Assembly: GCA_046715095.1 (NCBI GenBank)
Contig: JBKJZQ010000033.1
Location: 1-14,985, forward strand
Length of the DNA stretch: 14,985 bases
Direction: 5' to 3'
Source of the DNA: WHTI01 sp046715095
Lineage (GTDB): Bacteria; Actinomycetota; CADDZG01; WHSQ01
Shown here piece after piece: positions 5,391 to 13,166 of the stretch (its first letter is position 1; each line of letters starts with the position of its first letter). Made by a program: the position numbers and the translations under genes. The notes under the pieces were generated by a model that worked only from the letters and a program-made list of their open reading frames with translations, did no database searches and had not been told where the DNA came from.

Positions 5391-5756
5391 ATGCCACGCG
5401 TCAAGAGGGGTGTCGCCGCCCACAACCGGCACAAGAAGGTACTCAAGCAGGCCAAGGGCTACTACTCGGCGCGCGGGAAGCACTACCGCGCGGCCAATGA
5501 ACAGCTCCTGCACTCGGGTGCGTATGCGTTTCGCGACCGCCGGGCCCGCAAGGGAGATTTTCGCCGCCTGTGGATCCAGCGCATCAATGCCGCCGCTCGC
5601 ATCAACGGGCTCAGCTACAGTCGCTTGATCTCGGGGCTACGCATCGCCGAGGTCGAGGTCGACCGCAAGATCCTCGCGGAGCTGGCCGTCAACGAGCCCG
5701 GAGCCTTCGCCGCGCTCGCCGAGGTGGCGAAGAAGTCGCTCGAGAAGGCGTCCTGA
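5391..5756 (+). CDS. rplT: 50S ribosomal protein L20
   Basis: The 121-residue basic protein has the L20 signature throughout: M-P-R-V-K-R-G-V, then H-K-K-V-L-K-Q-A-K-G-Y, a F-R-D-R-R-A-R-K-G-D-F-R-R-L-W-I segment, and N-G-L-S-Y-S. L20 binds 23S rRNA early in 50S assembly. In E. coli and Bacillus it also represses its own operon through leader RNA, so it is a candidate ligand for the structured infC leader here; that link is inference. GGAGG at 5379-5383 precedes the ATG by 7 bases. The TGA stop overlaps the apparent CTG start of the next gene. Confidence 0.98.
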   Translation: MPRVKRGVAAHNRHKKVLKQAKGYYSARGKHYRAANEQLLHSGAYAFRDRRARKGDFRRLWIQRINAAARINGLSYSRLISGLRIAEVEVDRKILAELAVNEPGAFAALAEVAKKSLEKAS

Positions 5757-6553
5757 CCGACATCACGAGCCCGAGGAACCCTCGGGTTGCCAGAGCCAGG
5801 AAACTGAGGAGGCGCTCGTCCCGGGACCGGGAGGGCGCCTTCCTCGCGGAGGGACCGCAGGCGGTCCTCGAGGCGCTGGCGACCGGTTCTCCCATCGAGG
5901 AGATCTTCGTCTCGGCTGAAGCTCCTCGGGAGGTCGAGGAGAAGGCACGCGCCGCCGGCATCAAGGTGTTGCGCGTCACGGACGACGTGGTGTCCTCGCT
6001 GTCCGATACGGCGACGCCACAAGGGGTGGTCGCGGTCGTCGAGATGCGCTCGCTCGAGCTCGGGGACCTTCCCGGTGACGCCGATCTCGTGATCGTCCTC
6101 GCGGACGTCAGGGACCCGGGTAACGCGGGGACGATCCTGCGATCCTCGCTGGCCGCGGGCGCCGATGCCGCGGTGTTCGCCTCGGGATCGGTCGACCCAT
6201 ATCACCCGAAGACGGTGAGGGCCGGCGCCGGAGCGCTGTTCCGCCTGCCGGTCGTCAGGGGGATCGATCTTGTGGACGCGCTGAGTGTCCTCAAGGGAGC
6301 GGGGTTCATTCTTCTGGGAGCCGAGGCATCCGCCGAGGTGCCGTACACGGATGTCGACATGACGGGAAAGCTGGCGTTGGTTCTGGGCAACGAGGCGTGG
6401 GGCCTTCCGTCAGAGGCTTCTGCAGTGATCGATCCGTTCGTGTCGATCCCGATGCCCGGGCCTGTCGAATCGCTCAACGTCGGGATCGCCGGTGCCCTAC
6501 TGCTCTTCGAGGCGGTGCGGCAGCGGGGGGCGGGTAACCTGCCTCCACGATGA
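5753..6553 (+). CDS. TrmH/SpoU-family RNA 2'-O-methyltransferase
   Basis: This is a SAM-dependent rRNA or tRNA ribose methyltransferase of the SPOUT fold (266 residues). The N-terminal substrate-binding part starts with I-T-S-P-R-N-P-R-V and includes F-L-A-E-G-P-Q-A-V. The trefoil-knot domain has all three SpoU motifs: motif 1 D-P-G-N-A-G-T-I-L-R (N124), motif 2 L-V-L-G-N-E-A-W-G-L (N213, E214) and motif 3 I-P-M-P-G-P-V-E-S-L-N-V (N242). The methylated nucleotide cannot be read from sequence. No ATG, GTG or TTG lies near the expected start. The best choice is CTG at 5753, overlapping the rplT stop (CTGA) and preceded by AGAAGG at 4 bases. The GTG at 5570 would add 61 residues read from rplT in another frame. 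The stop overlaps the next ATG (ATGA). Confidence 0.88.
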   Translation: MTDITSPRNPRVARARKLRRRSSRDREGAFLAEGPQAVLEALATGSPIEEIFVSAEAPREVEEKARAAGIKVLRVTDDVVSSLSDTATPQGVVAVVEMRSLELGDLPGDADLVIVLADVRDPGNAGTILRSSLAAGADAAVFASGSVDPYHPKTVRAGAGALFRLPVVRGIDLVDALSVLKGAGFILLGAEASAEVPYTDVDMTGKLALVLGNEAWGLPSEASAVIDPFVSIPMPGPVESLNVGIAGALLLFEAVRQRGAGNLPPR

Positions 6554-7236
6554 GCGACCCTCGACTCGCGGAGATGATCACGAAGATGGCGCACGAGCTG
6601 CGCTCGCCCCTCACTTCGGTGAAGGGGTTCTCCTCGATGCTGATGACGCGCTGGGATCGTTTCACCGACGAGCAGAAATTCCAGTTCGTGGAGACGATCC
6701 ACCACGATGCCAACCGCATGAGCCGCATCATCTCTGAGGTGCTCGACCTCGCCCGCATAGAGTCGGGGGGGCTGGAGTTGCACCGAGCCCAGCATGAACT
6801 CCTTCCGATCGCCCAGAGGGCAAGTGGGAACCTCTCGACCGTGCCCGGTGTCGAGCGCATCGAGGTGAGCGTCGGAGTCGATGTCGTTGTTCACGCGGAC
6901 GCAGAACGGCTCGAGAGCGTGCTGACCAACCTCCTCGAGAACGCGCTCAAGTTCTCCGACGTGGGCCCAATATCCTTAGAGGCATCGGTCGAGGGAGACA
7001 TGACCCTGATAAGGGTCACCGACCTGGGCGTCGGCGTTGAGAAGGGTCGCCTCGAGGAGATATTCCAAGGTCCGCAGCCGGCGCACGCGGGTGCGGCGAT
7101 GCCGAGCGGTGGCGGTCTCGGCCTCTACCTGGCCCGCGGCGTCCTGGGGGCCCACGGAGGATCCATATCGATCGATAGCAAAGCCGGCGAAGGAGCAACG
7201 TTCATCCTGAGATTGCCCGGAAAAGGAGCCGCGTGA
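6550..7236 (+). CDS. Sensorless soluble histidine kinase
   Basis: This 228-residue protein is almost only a histidine kinase core. The dimerisation/phosphoacceptor helix pair carries M-A-H-E-L-R-S-P-L-T with the phosphorylatable H15. The HATPase domain has the N-box (N127 and N131 in N-L-L-E-N-A-L-K-F), the G1 box D-L-G-V-G at 158-162, an I-F-Q F-box at 171, and the G2 box G-G-G-L-G-L from 187. All key residues look present, so it should bind ATP. There is no membrane segment, PAS, GAF or HAMP domain, and no response regulator nearby. Both ends overlap neighbours (ATGA with the methyltransferase, GTGA with pheS). I recall similar kinase-like genes at this locus in Streptomyces. Signal and partner are unknown. 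Confidence 0.88.
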   Translation: MSDPRLAEMITKMAHELRSPLTSVKGFSSMLMTRWDRFTDEQKFQFVETIHHDANRMSRIISEVLDLARIESGGLELHRAQHELLPIAQRASGNLSTVPGVERIEVSVGVDVVVHADAERLESVLTNLLENALKFSDVGPISLEASVEGDMTLIRVTDLGVGVEKGRLEEIFQGPQPAHAGAAMPSGGGLGLYLARGVLGAHGGSISIDSKAGEGATFILRLPGKGAA

Positions 7237-8294
7237 GCGACGCCGCAGCGGACGTGCGCGGGGGTCTCGAGGAAGCCCGTGCCGAGGGACTCAAGAAGAT
7301 CGAGGCGGCGGCGGACCTTGCCGCGCTGGAGGAGGCGCAGATTCGCGTCCTGGGTCGCAAGGCCCCGCTGGCACGCGCCCGCTCTTCGCTGAAGGATGTC
7401 GGAGCCGAGGATCGTAAGGAACTCGGGATGCTCGCGAACGAGGTTCAGGCGTCGATCCAGGCCGCTCTCGATCGCAAGCGCGAGACGTTCCAGGCAGAGG
7501 CACTCCAGCAGCGCTGGGCCACCGAGCGCGTCGACGTGACTCTGCCGGGTGAGGCTCCACCCGTCGGCTCGATCCATCCGCTGACGCGCACGATCTGGGA
7601 GATCGTCGACGTCTTCATCGGGATGGGTTACCGGCTTTATGAAGGTCCCGAGGTGGAGCTCTCGACCTACAGCTTCGATGCGCTCAGGACTCCGAAGGAG
7701 CACCCTTCGCGTTCACCGAGCGACACCTTCTACATCGAAGGCAAGGGTGATGCGGTCGGCCTGAGGCCCCATACCTCTCCGGTGCAGATCCGGACGCTCG
7801 AAACAGAGGAGCCCCCCGTATATGGGGTCATGCCGGGCCGCTGCTACCGCCGAGACCAGCAGGACGCGACACACCTCGCCGGGTTCACCCAACTCGAGGG
7901 GCTCGCGGTCGATGAGGGCATCACGATGGGGGATCTCAAGGGTTCTCTCCTCGAGTTCGCCCATGCGATGTTCGGGCGCGATCTCGACGTCCGCCTGAGG
8001 CCCCACTTCTTCCCCTTCACCGAACCGTCCGCCGAGATGGACGTCCAGTGCTTCATCTGCAGGGGCGACGGCTGTCGAGTGTGCAAGCAGGAAGGGTGGA
8101 TCGAGATCCTCGGTTGCGGCATGGTCCACCCGTTCCTCCTCGAGTGGGTCGGCTGGGACACGGAGAAGTACACCGGGTTCGCGTTCGGCCTGGGCGTAGA
8201 GCGCGTGGCTGCACTGGCTCACGGCGTTCCCGATATCCGTTACTTCTGGGAGAACGACCTCAGGATGCTCACGCAGTTCAGGGGGCCGGCATGA
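7233..8294 (+). CDS. pheS: Phenylalanyl-tRNA synthetase alpha subunit
   Basis: PheS is the catalytic subunit of the (alpha-beta)2 enzyme that charges tRNA-Phe. At 353 residues it has an N-terminal coiled-coil arm (about residues 1-90) for tRNA binding and then a class II core. Visible are H-T-S-P-V-Q-I-R-T-L, motif 2 starting G-R-C-Y-R-R-D (202-208), and motif 3 in G-F-A-F-G-L-G-V-E-R. A four-cysteine cluster, C273, C276, C281 and C284, followed by G-W-I-E-I-L-G, matches the zinc-knuckle-like insertion of many bacterial PheS proteins. Position 219 is Thr in F-T-Q-L-E-G-L, where many bacterial PheS proteins have His. The GTG start overlaps the kinase stop (GTGA) and is preceded by AAAAGGAG. 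The stop overlaps the pheT ATG. Confidence 0.97.
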   Translation: MSDAAADVRGGLEEARAEGLKKIEAAADLAALEEAQIRVLGRKAPLARARSSLKDVGAEDRKELGMLANEVQASIQAALDRKRETFQAEALQQRWATERVDVTLPGEAPPVGSIHPLTRTIWEIVDVFIGMGYRLYEGPEVELSTYSFDALRTPKEHPSRSPSDTFYIEGKGDAVGLRPHTSPVQIRTLETEEPPVYGVMPGRCYRRDQQDATHLAGFTQLEGLAVDEGITMGDLKGSLLEFAHAMFGRDLDVRLRPHFFPFTEPSAEMDVQCFICRGDGCRVCKQEGWIEILGCGMVHPFLLEWVGWDTEKYTGFAFGLGVERVAALAHGVPDIRYFWENDLRMLTQFRGPA

Positions 8295-10678
8295 GGTTCG
8301 GGTTGAGCTGGCTCAAGGAGTACGTGGACATCGATCTGTCGCCGGAGGAGCTCAAGGACCTCCTCAACTTCTCGGGTACGAAGGTCGAGACGATGGAGCG
8401 TCCGGGGGCCGGGATCGATGGCGTGGTCGCCGCCGAGGTGTTGAGCATCGCCCGGCATCCGAACGCCGACACGTTGTCGCTCGTCGACGTCCGCTGGGCC
8501 GACGGCGAGGAACAGCGGGTCGTGTGCGGCGCCGAGAACTTCAAGGTGGGGGACCTCGTGCCGCTGGCTCGTGTGGGAGCGCATCTCCCCGGCGCCGAGA
8601 TCGCCGAGCGGATGATCAGGGGCGAGATCTCCCGCGGCATGCTGTGCTCGGGAGCCGAGTTGGGGGTCTCGAAGGATCACTCCGGGATCCTGATCCTTCC
8701 AACGGAGGTGGCTCTGGGAGCCGACGTGGTCGGAGCGCTCGGACTCGACGACGTCATCTACGAGCTCGAGGTCACCCCCAACCGCGGTGATTGCATGAGT
8801 CTCATCGGCGTCGCCCGCGAGGTCGCCGCGCTCGTGGGCAAGGAGCTCCGGCTACCCGAGGTTCGCGTGCCGCCGTCCGATGTGGCGAACCCGGTCGAGG
8901 TTCAGATCGACGATCCGGTGGGTTGTTCCCGTTACATCGCCCGTTATGTCGACGGCATCACGATCGGACCTTCGCTCGCGTGGATGGCAACGCGGCTATT
9001 GGCGGCGGGGATCAGGCCCATCTCGAACGCGGTCGACGTCACGAACTACGTTCTGCTGGAGACCGGTCAGCCGTTGCACGCGTTCGACGCCCGCCAGATC
9101 ACCGATGACAAGATCGTCGTTCGCCGGGCGAAGCCGGGCGAGAAGCTCACGACGCTCGACGGGGTCGAGCGTCAGATGCGTCCCATCGACCTGCTGATCT
9201 GCGATCCTAAACGTCCGCTCGCCATCGCCGGGGTGATGGGCTGCGAAGACTCCGAGGTGTCGGACGACACGACCGCCCTCGTCCTCGAGGCTGCGCGTTT
9301 CGATCCCTCATCGGTGTCCCAGACCAGCCGCGATCTCGGGCTGCGCACCGAAGCATCCGCCCGTTTCGAGCGCGGAGTAGACCCCGAGGGAGTCGCCTTC
9401 GCCACGGCCCGGGCGTGCATGCTCTTCGCCGAGCTGGCAGGGGGCCGGATCTCACCGGAAGTGGTGGATGAGTACCCGTCGCCTCCGGAGCGCCTGACGA
9501 TCAGGCTGCGTCCGTCTCGAACGGAGCATCTCCTCGGATACGAGATCCCGGCGGACGACCAGATCGCTCATCTCCGCGCGGTCGGCTTCGAGGTCGAGTC
9601 GGCGGGGAACGTCCTGAAGGTCGAGGTTCCGACCTTCCGCCCCGACGTCGAGCGTGAGGTGGATCTGATCGAGGAGGTTGCCCGGCTCGAAGGCTTCGAC
9701 AAACTGCCGGCGACCCTCCCCAAGGGGCATTCCGGTGGACTCGACCCCGCGCAGACCGCCGACCGGCGGGTTCGTCAACTCCTGTCCGGAATCGGGATGG
9801 CGGAGGCATGGACGCCCTCGCTGGTCTCTCCGAAGGATGTCGATGATCTCGGCCTCCCGGAGGATCACCCGGCGCGGGGCGCGGTTGCGCTCTCCAACCC
9901 GATGAGCGAGGACGAGAGCGTCCTCCGGACCACCATCCTTCCGGGACTTCTTAGATCCGTCGCACGCAACGTGGCTCAGCGCGCCGGCGGGGTTGCGCTG
10001 TACGAACTGGCGCGCATCTACGAGCCATCGGACGCGGATCTTCCGCAGGAGGCGGACGTGCTTGCCGCCGTGTTCACGGGACTGAGAACCGGTAAGCACT
10101 GGCGCGACGCGGGCCGGCGCTGGGACTTGTTCTCGGTGAAGGGGGTCCTCGAGGCTCTGTTCACCGGGTTGCGACTCGAGGCTCCACGGTTCCGTCCGGT
10201 GACGGGACATCCCTTCCATCCCACCCGTGCCGCGGCGGTGTCGTTGAACGGGACGGCCCTCGGTGCACTGGGGGAGATCCACCCGGAGGTCTGCGAGAGG
10301 TTCGACGTTCCCGAAGGCAGCGTGGCCTTCGAGATCGCGGTGGCACCGATCATGGCGGCTTTACCGCCCCGGCCCCAGGTCGCGGAGCTCGGCAGGTACC
10401 CCGCCATCTACCTGGACCTCGCGTTCGTCGTCGACGCCGGCGTGCCGGCGGAGAAGATCGGCGACCTGATCGCGAGGTCGGGCGAACCCGAGGTGACCAA
10501 AGTGGAGTTGTTCGACGTCTACACGGGTGAGCAGGTTCCGGCTGGCAAGAAGAGCCTGGCCTACGCGCTCGAGCTGCGAGTACCGGGTAGGACCCTCACC
10601 GACGAGGACGCCGGGGTGGTGAGGGACCGCATCCTGGGCGCGGTCGGCGAGCGTACCGGGGCCGAACTGAGGACCTGA
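8291..10678 (+). CDS. pheT: Phenylalanyl-tRNA synthetase beta subunit
   Basis: The 795-residue product is standard length for bacterial PheT. The start M-R-F-G-L-S-W-L-K-E-Y is typical. A tRNA-binding EMAP/OB domain covers about residues 40-150, with H-P-N-A-D-T-L-S and I-R-G-E-I-S-R-G-M-L-C-S. The B3/B4 editing domain follows E-V-T-P-N-R-G-D-C (about 160) and includes N-A-V-D-V-T-N-Y-V and G-Q-P-L-H-A-F-D. The B5 domain lies at about 396-465. An inactive class II-like core comes next, and a C-terminal FDX-ACB anticodon-binding domain runs from about 701 to the end. The beta subunit recognises tRNA and clears mischarged Tyr-tRNA-Phe. The ATG overlaps the pheS stop by one base pattern (ATGA), so the subunits should be made in step. 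Confidence 0.97.
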   Translation: MRFGLSWLKEYVDIDLSPEELKDLLNFSGTKVETMERPGAGIDGVVAAEVLSIARHPNADTLSLVDVRWADGEEQRVVCGAENFKVGDLVPLARVGAHLPGAEIAERMIRGEISRGMLCSGAELGVSKDHSGILILPTEVALGADVVGALGLDDVIYELEVTPNRGDCMSLIGVAREVAALVGKELRLPEVRVPPSDVANPVEVQIDDPVGCSRYIARYVDGITIGPSLAWMATRLLAAGIRPISNAVDVTNYVLLETGQPLHAFDARQITDDKIVVRRAKPGEKLTTLDGVERQMRPIDLLICDPKRPLAIAGVMGCEDSEVSDDTTALVLEAARFDPSSVSQTSRDLGLRTEASARFERGVDPEGVAFATARACMLFAELAGGRISPEVVDEYPSPPERLTIRLRPSRTEHLLGYEIPADDQIAHLRAVGFEVESAGNVLKVEVPTFRPDVEREVDLIEEVARLEGFDKLPATLPKGHSGGLDPAQTADRRVRQLLSGIGMAEAWTPSLVSPKDVDDLGLPEDHPARGAVALSNPMSEDESVLRTTILPGLLRSVARNVAQRAGGVALYELARIYEPSDADLPQEADVLAAVFTGLRTGKHWRDAGRRWDLFSVKGVLEALFTGLRLEAPRFRPVTGHPFHPTRAAAVSLNGTALGALGEIHPEVCERFDVPEGSVAFEIAVAPIMAALPPRPQVAELGRYPAIYLDLAFVVDAGVPAEKIGDLIARSGEPEVTKVELFDVYTGEQVPAGKKSLAYALELRVPGRTLTDEDAGVVRDRILGAVGERTGAELRT

Positions 10679-10704
10679 GCCGCACACCTAGCGAGGAGAG
10701 GGAC

Positions 10705-11622
10705 ATGTCCAAGCGAGATTTCCTGAGCGTCGACGATCTTTCGCTCGAGGAGCTGAAGGAGCTGCTCGACCGAGCCGCGGCGGTGAAGGACAAACCCCAG
10801 AAGGTTGCGGGTGCTCTTGCCGGAAAGCAGGTCGCTCTCGTCTTCGAGAAGCCTTCCACCCGGACGCGGGTGTCGTTCGAGGTCGCCGTGACGGCGATGG
10901 GTGGTCACCCACTGGTGTTGAGGGGCGACGAGCTGCAGATCGGCAGAGGCGAGACCGTCTCCGATACAGGAACGGTCCTGTCGCGGTTCGTCGACTGCAT
11001 CGTTATCCGGACCTTCGGCCACGACCGTCTGCTCGAACTGGCTGAGGCCGCGTCGGTGCCGGTCGTCAACGCGCTCAGCGACTTCTCACATCCCTGCCAG
11101 GCCCTCGCCGACATGCAGACGATCATGGAACAGAAGAAGGACCCGGCAGGATTGGTGCTCGCCTACGTCGGGGATGGGAACAACGTCGCTCACTCGCTCA
11201 TGTTCGCGGGAACGAAACTGGGGATGCACGTGAGGGTCGCGACCCCGAAAGGCCACCAGCCGGACGCTGTGGTCGCCGAGCGATGTGCACAGATAGCGGC
11301 AGAGACCGGCGGAACCGTCGTGGTGACTACCGTGGTCGCCGAGGCGGTGACGGGCGCAGACGTGCTGTACACGGATGTGTGGGCGTCGATGGGACGGGAA
11401 GCCGAAGCGGAGCAGCGGAGGTCCACGTTCCAGGGCTACTCGATCGACCGGACCGCTCTCGACCTCGCCGACGACGACGCCATCGTGATGCACTGTCTTC
11501 CGGCGCACCGGGGCGAGGAGATCTCTGCCGATGCGATCGACGGACCGCAATCGGTCGTGTGGGATCAAGCGGAGAACCGGATGCATTCGCAGAAGGCATT
11601 GCTCGCGTGGCTGCTCGCGTAA
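10705..11622 (+). CDS. argF: Ornithine carbamoyltransferase
   Basis: ArgF makes citrulline from ornithine and carbamoyl phosphate in arginine synthesis. The 305-residue protein has every diagnostic motif: S-T-R-T-R at 51-55 (carbamoyl phosphate binding), H-P-C-Q at 129-132, D-V-W-A-S-M-G at 224-230 (ornithine binding), and M-H-C-L-P-A-H-R-G with C264. The D-x-W-x-S-M-G and H-C-L-P motifs favour ornithine over aspartate or acetylornithine as substrate. The ATG follows AGGAGAGG (10692-10699), 26 bases after pheT. In mycobacteria and streptomycetes this locus carries a multi-gene arg cluster; here argF stands alone between pheT and mpg, so the other arginine genes must lie elsewhere if the pathway is complete. 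Confidence 0.96.
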   Translation: MSKRDFLSVDDLSLEELKELLDRAAAVKDKPQKVAGALAGKQVALVFEKPSTRTRVSFEVAVTAMGGHPLVLRGDELQIGRGETVSDTGTVLSRFVDCIVIRTFGHDRLLELAEAASVPVVNALSDFSHPCQALADMQTIMEQKKDPAGLVLAYVGDGNNVAHSLMFAGTKLGMHVRVATPKGHQPDAVVAERCAQIAAETGGTVVVTTVVAEAVTGADVLYTDVWASMGREAEAEQRRSTFQGYSIDRTALDLADDDAIVMHCLPAHRGEEISADAIDGPQSVVWDQAENRMHSQKALLAWLLA

Positions 11623-11629
11623 GCGGTTC

Positions 11630-12229
11630 GTGAAAAGACTCCCGCGGCGCTTCTATGAGCGCGACTCGCTCTCCGTCGCCGGGGATCTGATCGGCTGCAT
11701 CTTCGTACACCGGCTGGGAAACGTGCGCCTCGCGGTGAGGTTGGTCGAAGTCGAGGCGTACAGAGGCGAGATGGACCCGGGCTCGCATGGGTACCGGGGT
11801 ATGACCCCGAGGACCGAGGTGATGTTCGGCGCTCCCGGCCACCTGTACGTGTACTTCACTTACGGGATGCACTACTGCGCGAACGTCGTGTGCGACCGGC
11901 CCGGTGTGTGCGAGGCGGTCCTGCTCAGAGCGGGGGAGCCCCTCGAGGGGATCGAAGAGATGCGCATCCGCCGCCCCGGGATGTCCGACCGCCTCCTTGC
12001 CGCCGGCCCGGCGCGCCTCACCACGGCGATGGGGATCGGCAAGGAGGACAACGGCGCGTCGCTGCTTCGAGGGGGCGACTTCTGGATCGCCGAAGACGAC
12101 GCCACCGAGATGTGGCGCGCGGCTGAGGTTGCCGAGACCGTGAGGGTCGGGCTCAGCCCCGGAAAGGGAGACGATCTCCCGTGGCGCTTCGTGGTCCCCG
12201 GCCACCCCTACGCCTCTCGCCGCACCTAA
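11630..12229 (+). CDS. mpg: 3-methyladenine DNA glycosylase (AAG/Mpg family)
   Basis: This 199-residue protein belongs to the alkyladenine DNA glycosylase family, which flips out and excises alkylated purines such as 3-methyladenine and hypoxanthine, starting base excision repair. The active-site segment V-E-V-E-A-Y-R-G carries E42, equivalent by alignment to human AAG E125, and Y44, equivalent to the intercalating Y127. It is followed by D-P-G-S-H-G-Y-R-G-M-T-P-R and M-F-G-A-P-G-H-L-Y-V-Y. G-P-A-R-L-T and a C-terminal R-F-V-V-P-G-H-P-Y-A-S complete the family pattern. The start is GTG at 11630, 7 bases after argF; it has no strong binding site, so coupling to argF is likely. An earlier GTG or ATG inside argF would add residues without family match. 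The stop is 8 bases from the end of the convergent gene. Confidence 0.94.
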   Translation: MKRLPRRFYERDSLSVAGDLIGCIFVHRLGNVRLAVRLVEVEAYRGEMDPGSHGYRGMTPRTEVMFGAPGHLYVYFTYGMHYCANVVCDRPGVCEAVLLRAGEPLEGIEEMRIRRPGMSDRLLAAGPARLTTAMGIGKEDNGASLLRGGDFWIAEDDATEMWRAAEVAETVRVGLSPGKGDDLPWRFVVPGHPYASRRT

Positions 12230-12237
12230 AGGTGGAT

Positions 12238-13080
12238 TCAGTACCGGGTGCGGTTCGCCTGCACCGCCGCCACGTAGGCCCGCTGTTCCTGATTCAGGTG
12301 GACTCCAACGTTGCCCGGGCCGGAGTAGTAAGCGGCCAGCGCCTTGTCCTCGGAGCCCATCGAACCGAGCATCCGGGACAGATACATCACGCCCAGCTTG
12401 ACGTTGTCGTCCGCTTTGTGGACGTCGAGAGACCCTCCCCCGAGGACCTGGTTCACGTAGTCGGCCGTGTCGGGGATCACCTGCATGATCCCGATGGCCC
12501 CGGCCGACGACCGGACGCCCTGCTGCCATCCGCTCTCGTGCCACGCGAGCCCCTTGACCAGCGCGGGATCGATCCCGGCGGCTGCGGCGTGGCGATCGAT
12601 CGAGGACTCGACCGACCACGCGGTGGGAGTGGATGGAGTGGTCGCGACGGTACCCTGAGAGGAGATCGTGATCGTGGTCCCAGCGATGATCAGATCGGGA
12701 TCGGCGATGACGTTGTGCCGGACGAGATCGGCGACCGACACCGTGTACCGCTTCGAGATCAAGCTCAGGGTCTCTCCCGGCTCGATCCGGTGGGTGGTCC
12801 GTCCGGCCGAGGACGAATCGCCGGGGATCTTCAGCCTCGTGCCGGCGATGATCACGTTCGGGTCCTCAAGATGATTCACCCGGGCGAGCGAGGAGACGCT
12901 CACGCCGTGGCGGGCTGCGATGCCCGACAGCGTTTCGCCTCTGTTAATCAAGTGACCGCCCCCTGCGGCGTGCGCCGCCGGGCCGGCCGCCCACAGCGCC
13001 GCAGCCGTTCCCAGCACCACCGGGCCGTGCTTCTTGGGTCGGGGCCTCAGATGCTTGCCCACGTACCGTTTCGGATACAT
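12238..13080 (-). CDS. Secreted LysM-LysM-SLT lytic transglycosylase
   Basis: The 280-residue product is a likely peptidoglycan lytic transglycosylase. A long basic N-region (K/R at 4, 5, 9, 12, 14, 16, 17) and hydrophobic stretch (20-34) end in A-H-A at 36-38, giving a Sec signal peptide with cleavage near 38. Two LysM domains, which bind N-acetylglucosamine chains, lie at about 43-86 and 97-140, each with G-E-T-L-S and ending in I-I-A-G-T. A Thr/Pro linker leads to an SLT domain from about 160, with catalytic E182 in W-H-E-S-G-W, then G-A-I-G-I-M-Q-V-I-P and A-A-Y-Y-S-G-P-G-N-V. The ATG at 13080-13078 has GGAGG five bases upstream. A longer frame reaching into the upstream PBP gene is rejected. 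It probably remodels the wall alongside the PBP encoded upstream. Confidence 0.93.
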   Translation of the reverse strand: MYPKRYVGKHLRPRPKKHGPVVLGTAAALWAAGPAAHAAGGGHLINRGETLSGIAARHGVSVSSLARVNHLEDPNVIIAGTRLKIPGDSSSAGRTTHRIEPGETLSLISKRYTVSVADLVRHNVIADPDLIIAGTTITISSQGTVATTPSTPTAWSVESSIDRHAAAAGIDPALVKGLAWHESGWQQGVRSSAGAIGIMQVIPDTADYVNQVLGGGSLDVHKADDNVKLGVMYLSRMLGSMGSEDKALAAYYSGPGNVGVHLNQEQRAYVAAVQANRTRY

Positions 13081-13119
13081 AGCCGCCTCCAGTTCGCAGA
13101 ACAGGAACAAACGGCGGCA

Positions 13120-13143
13120 ATTATGCACAGAAGGCAACACAGG
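13120..13143 (-). promoter_or_regulatory. Candidate promoter of the LysM/SLT gene
   Basis: In the 86-base gap between the PBP stop and the LysM/SLT start, the minus strand has CATAAT at 13125-13120 (one mismatch to consensus) about 40 bases before the ATG. TTG-containing candidates for a -35 lie upstream: TTGTTG with an 18-base spacer or TTGCCT with 15. It would let this gene be expressed separately from the PBP. No riboswitch-like structure fits in the short leader. Confidence 0.35.
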
Positions 13144-13166
13144 CAACAAGCAGACCGAGCGGACGG

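Noticed and set aside
8048..8290. Extension of pheT upstream into pheS
   Set aside because: The extra residues are out-of-frame pheS. The ATG at 8291 gives the canonical PheT N-terminus and a normal length.
13081..13166. Possible c-di-AMP (ydaO-type) riboswitch before the cell-wall hydrolase gene
   Set aside because: Such riboswitches often precede wall hydrolase genes in actinobacteria, but this gap is 86 bases with a leader of about 33 nt and lacks the required structure.
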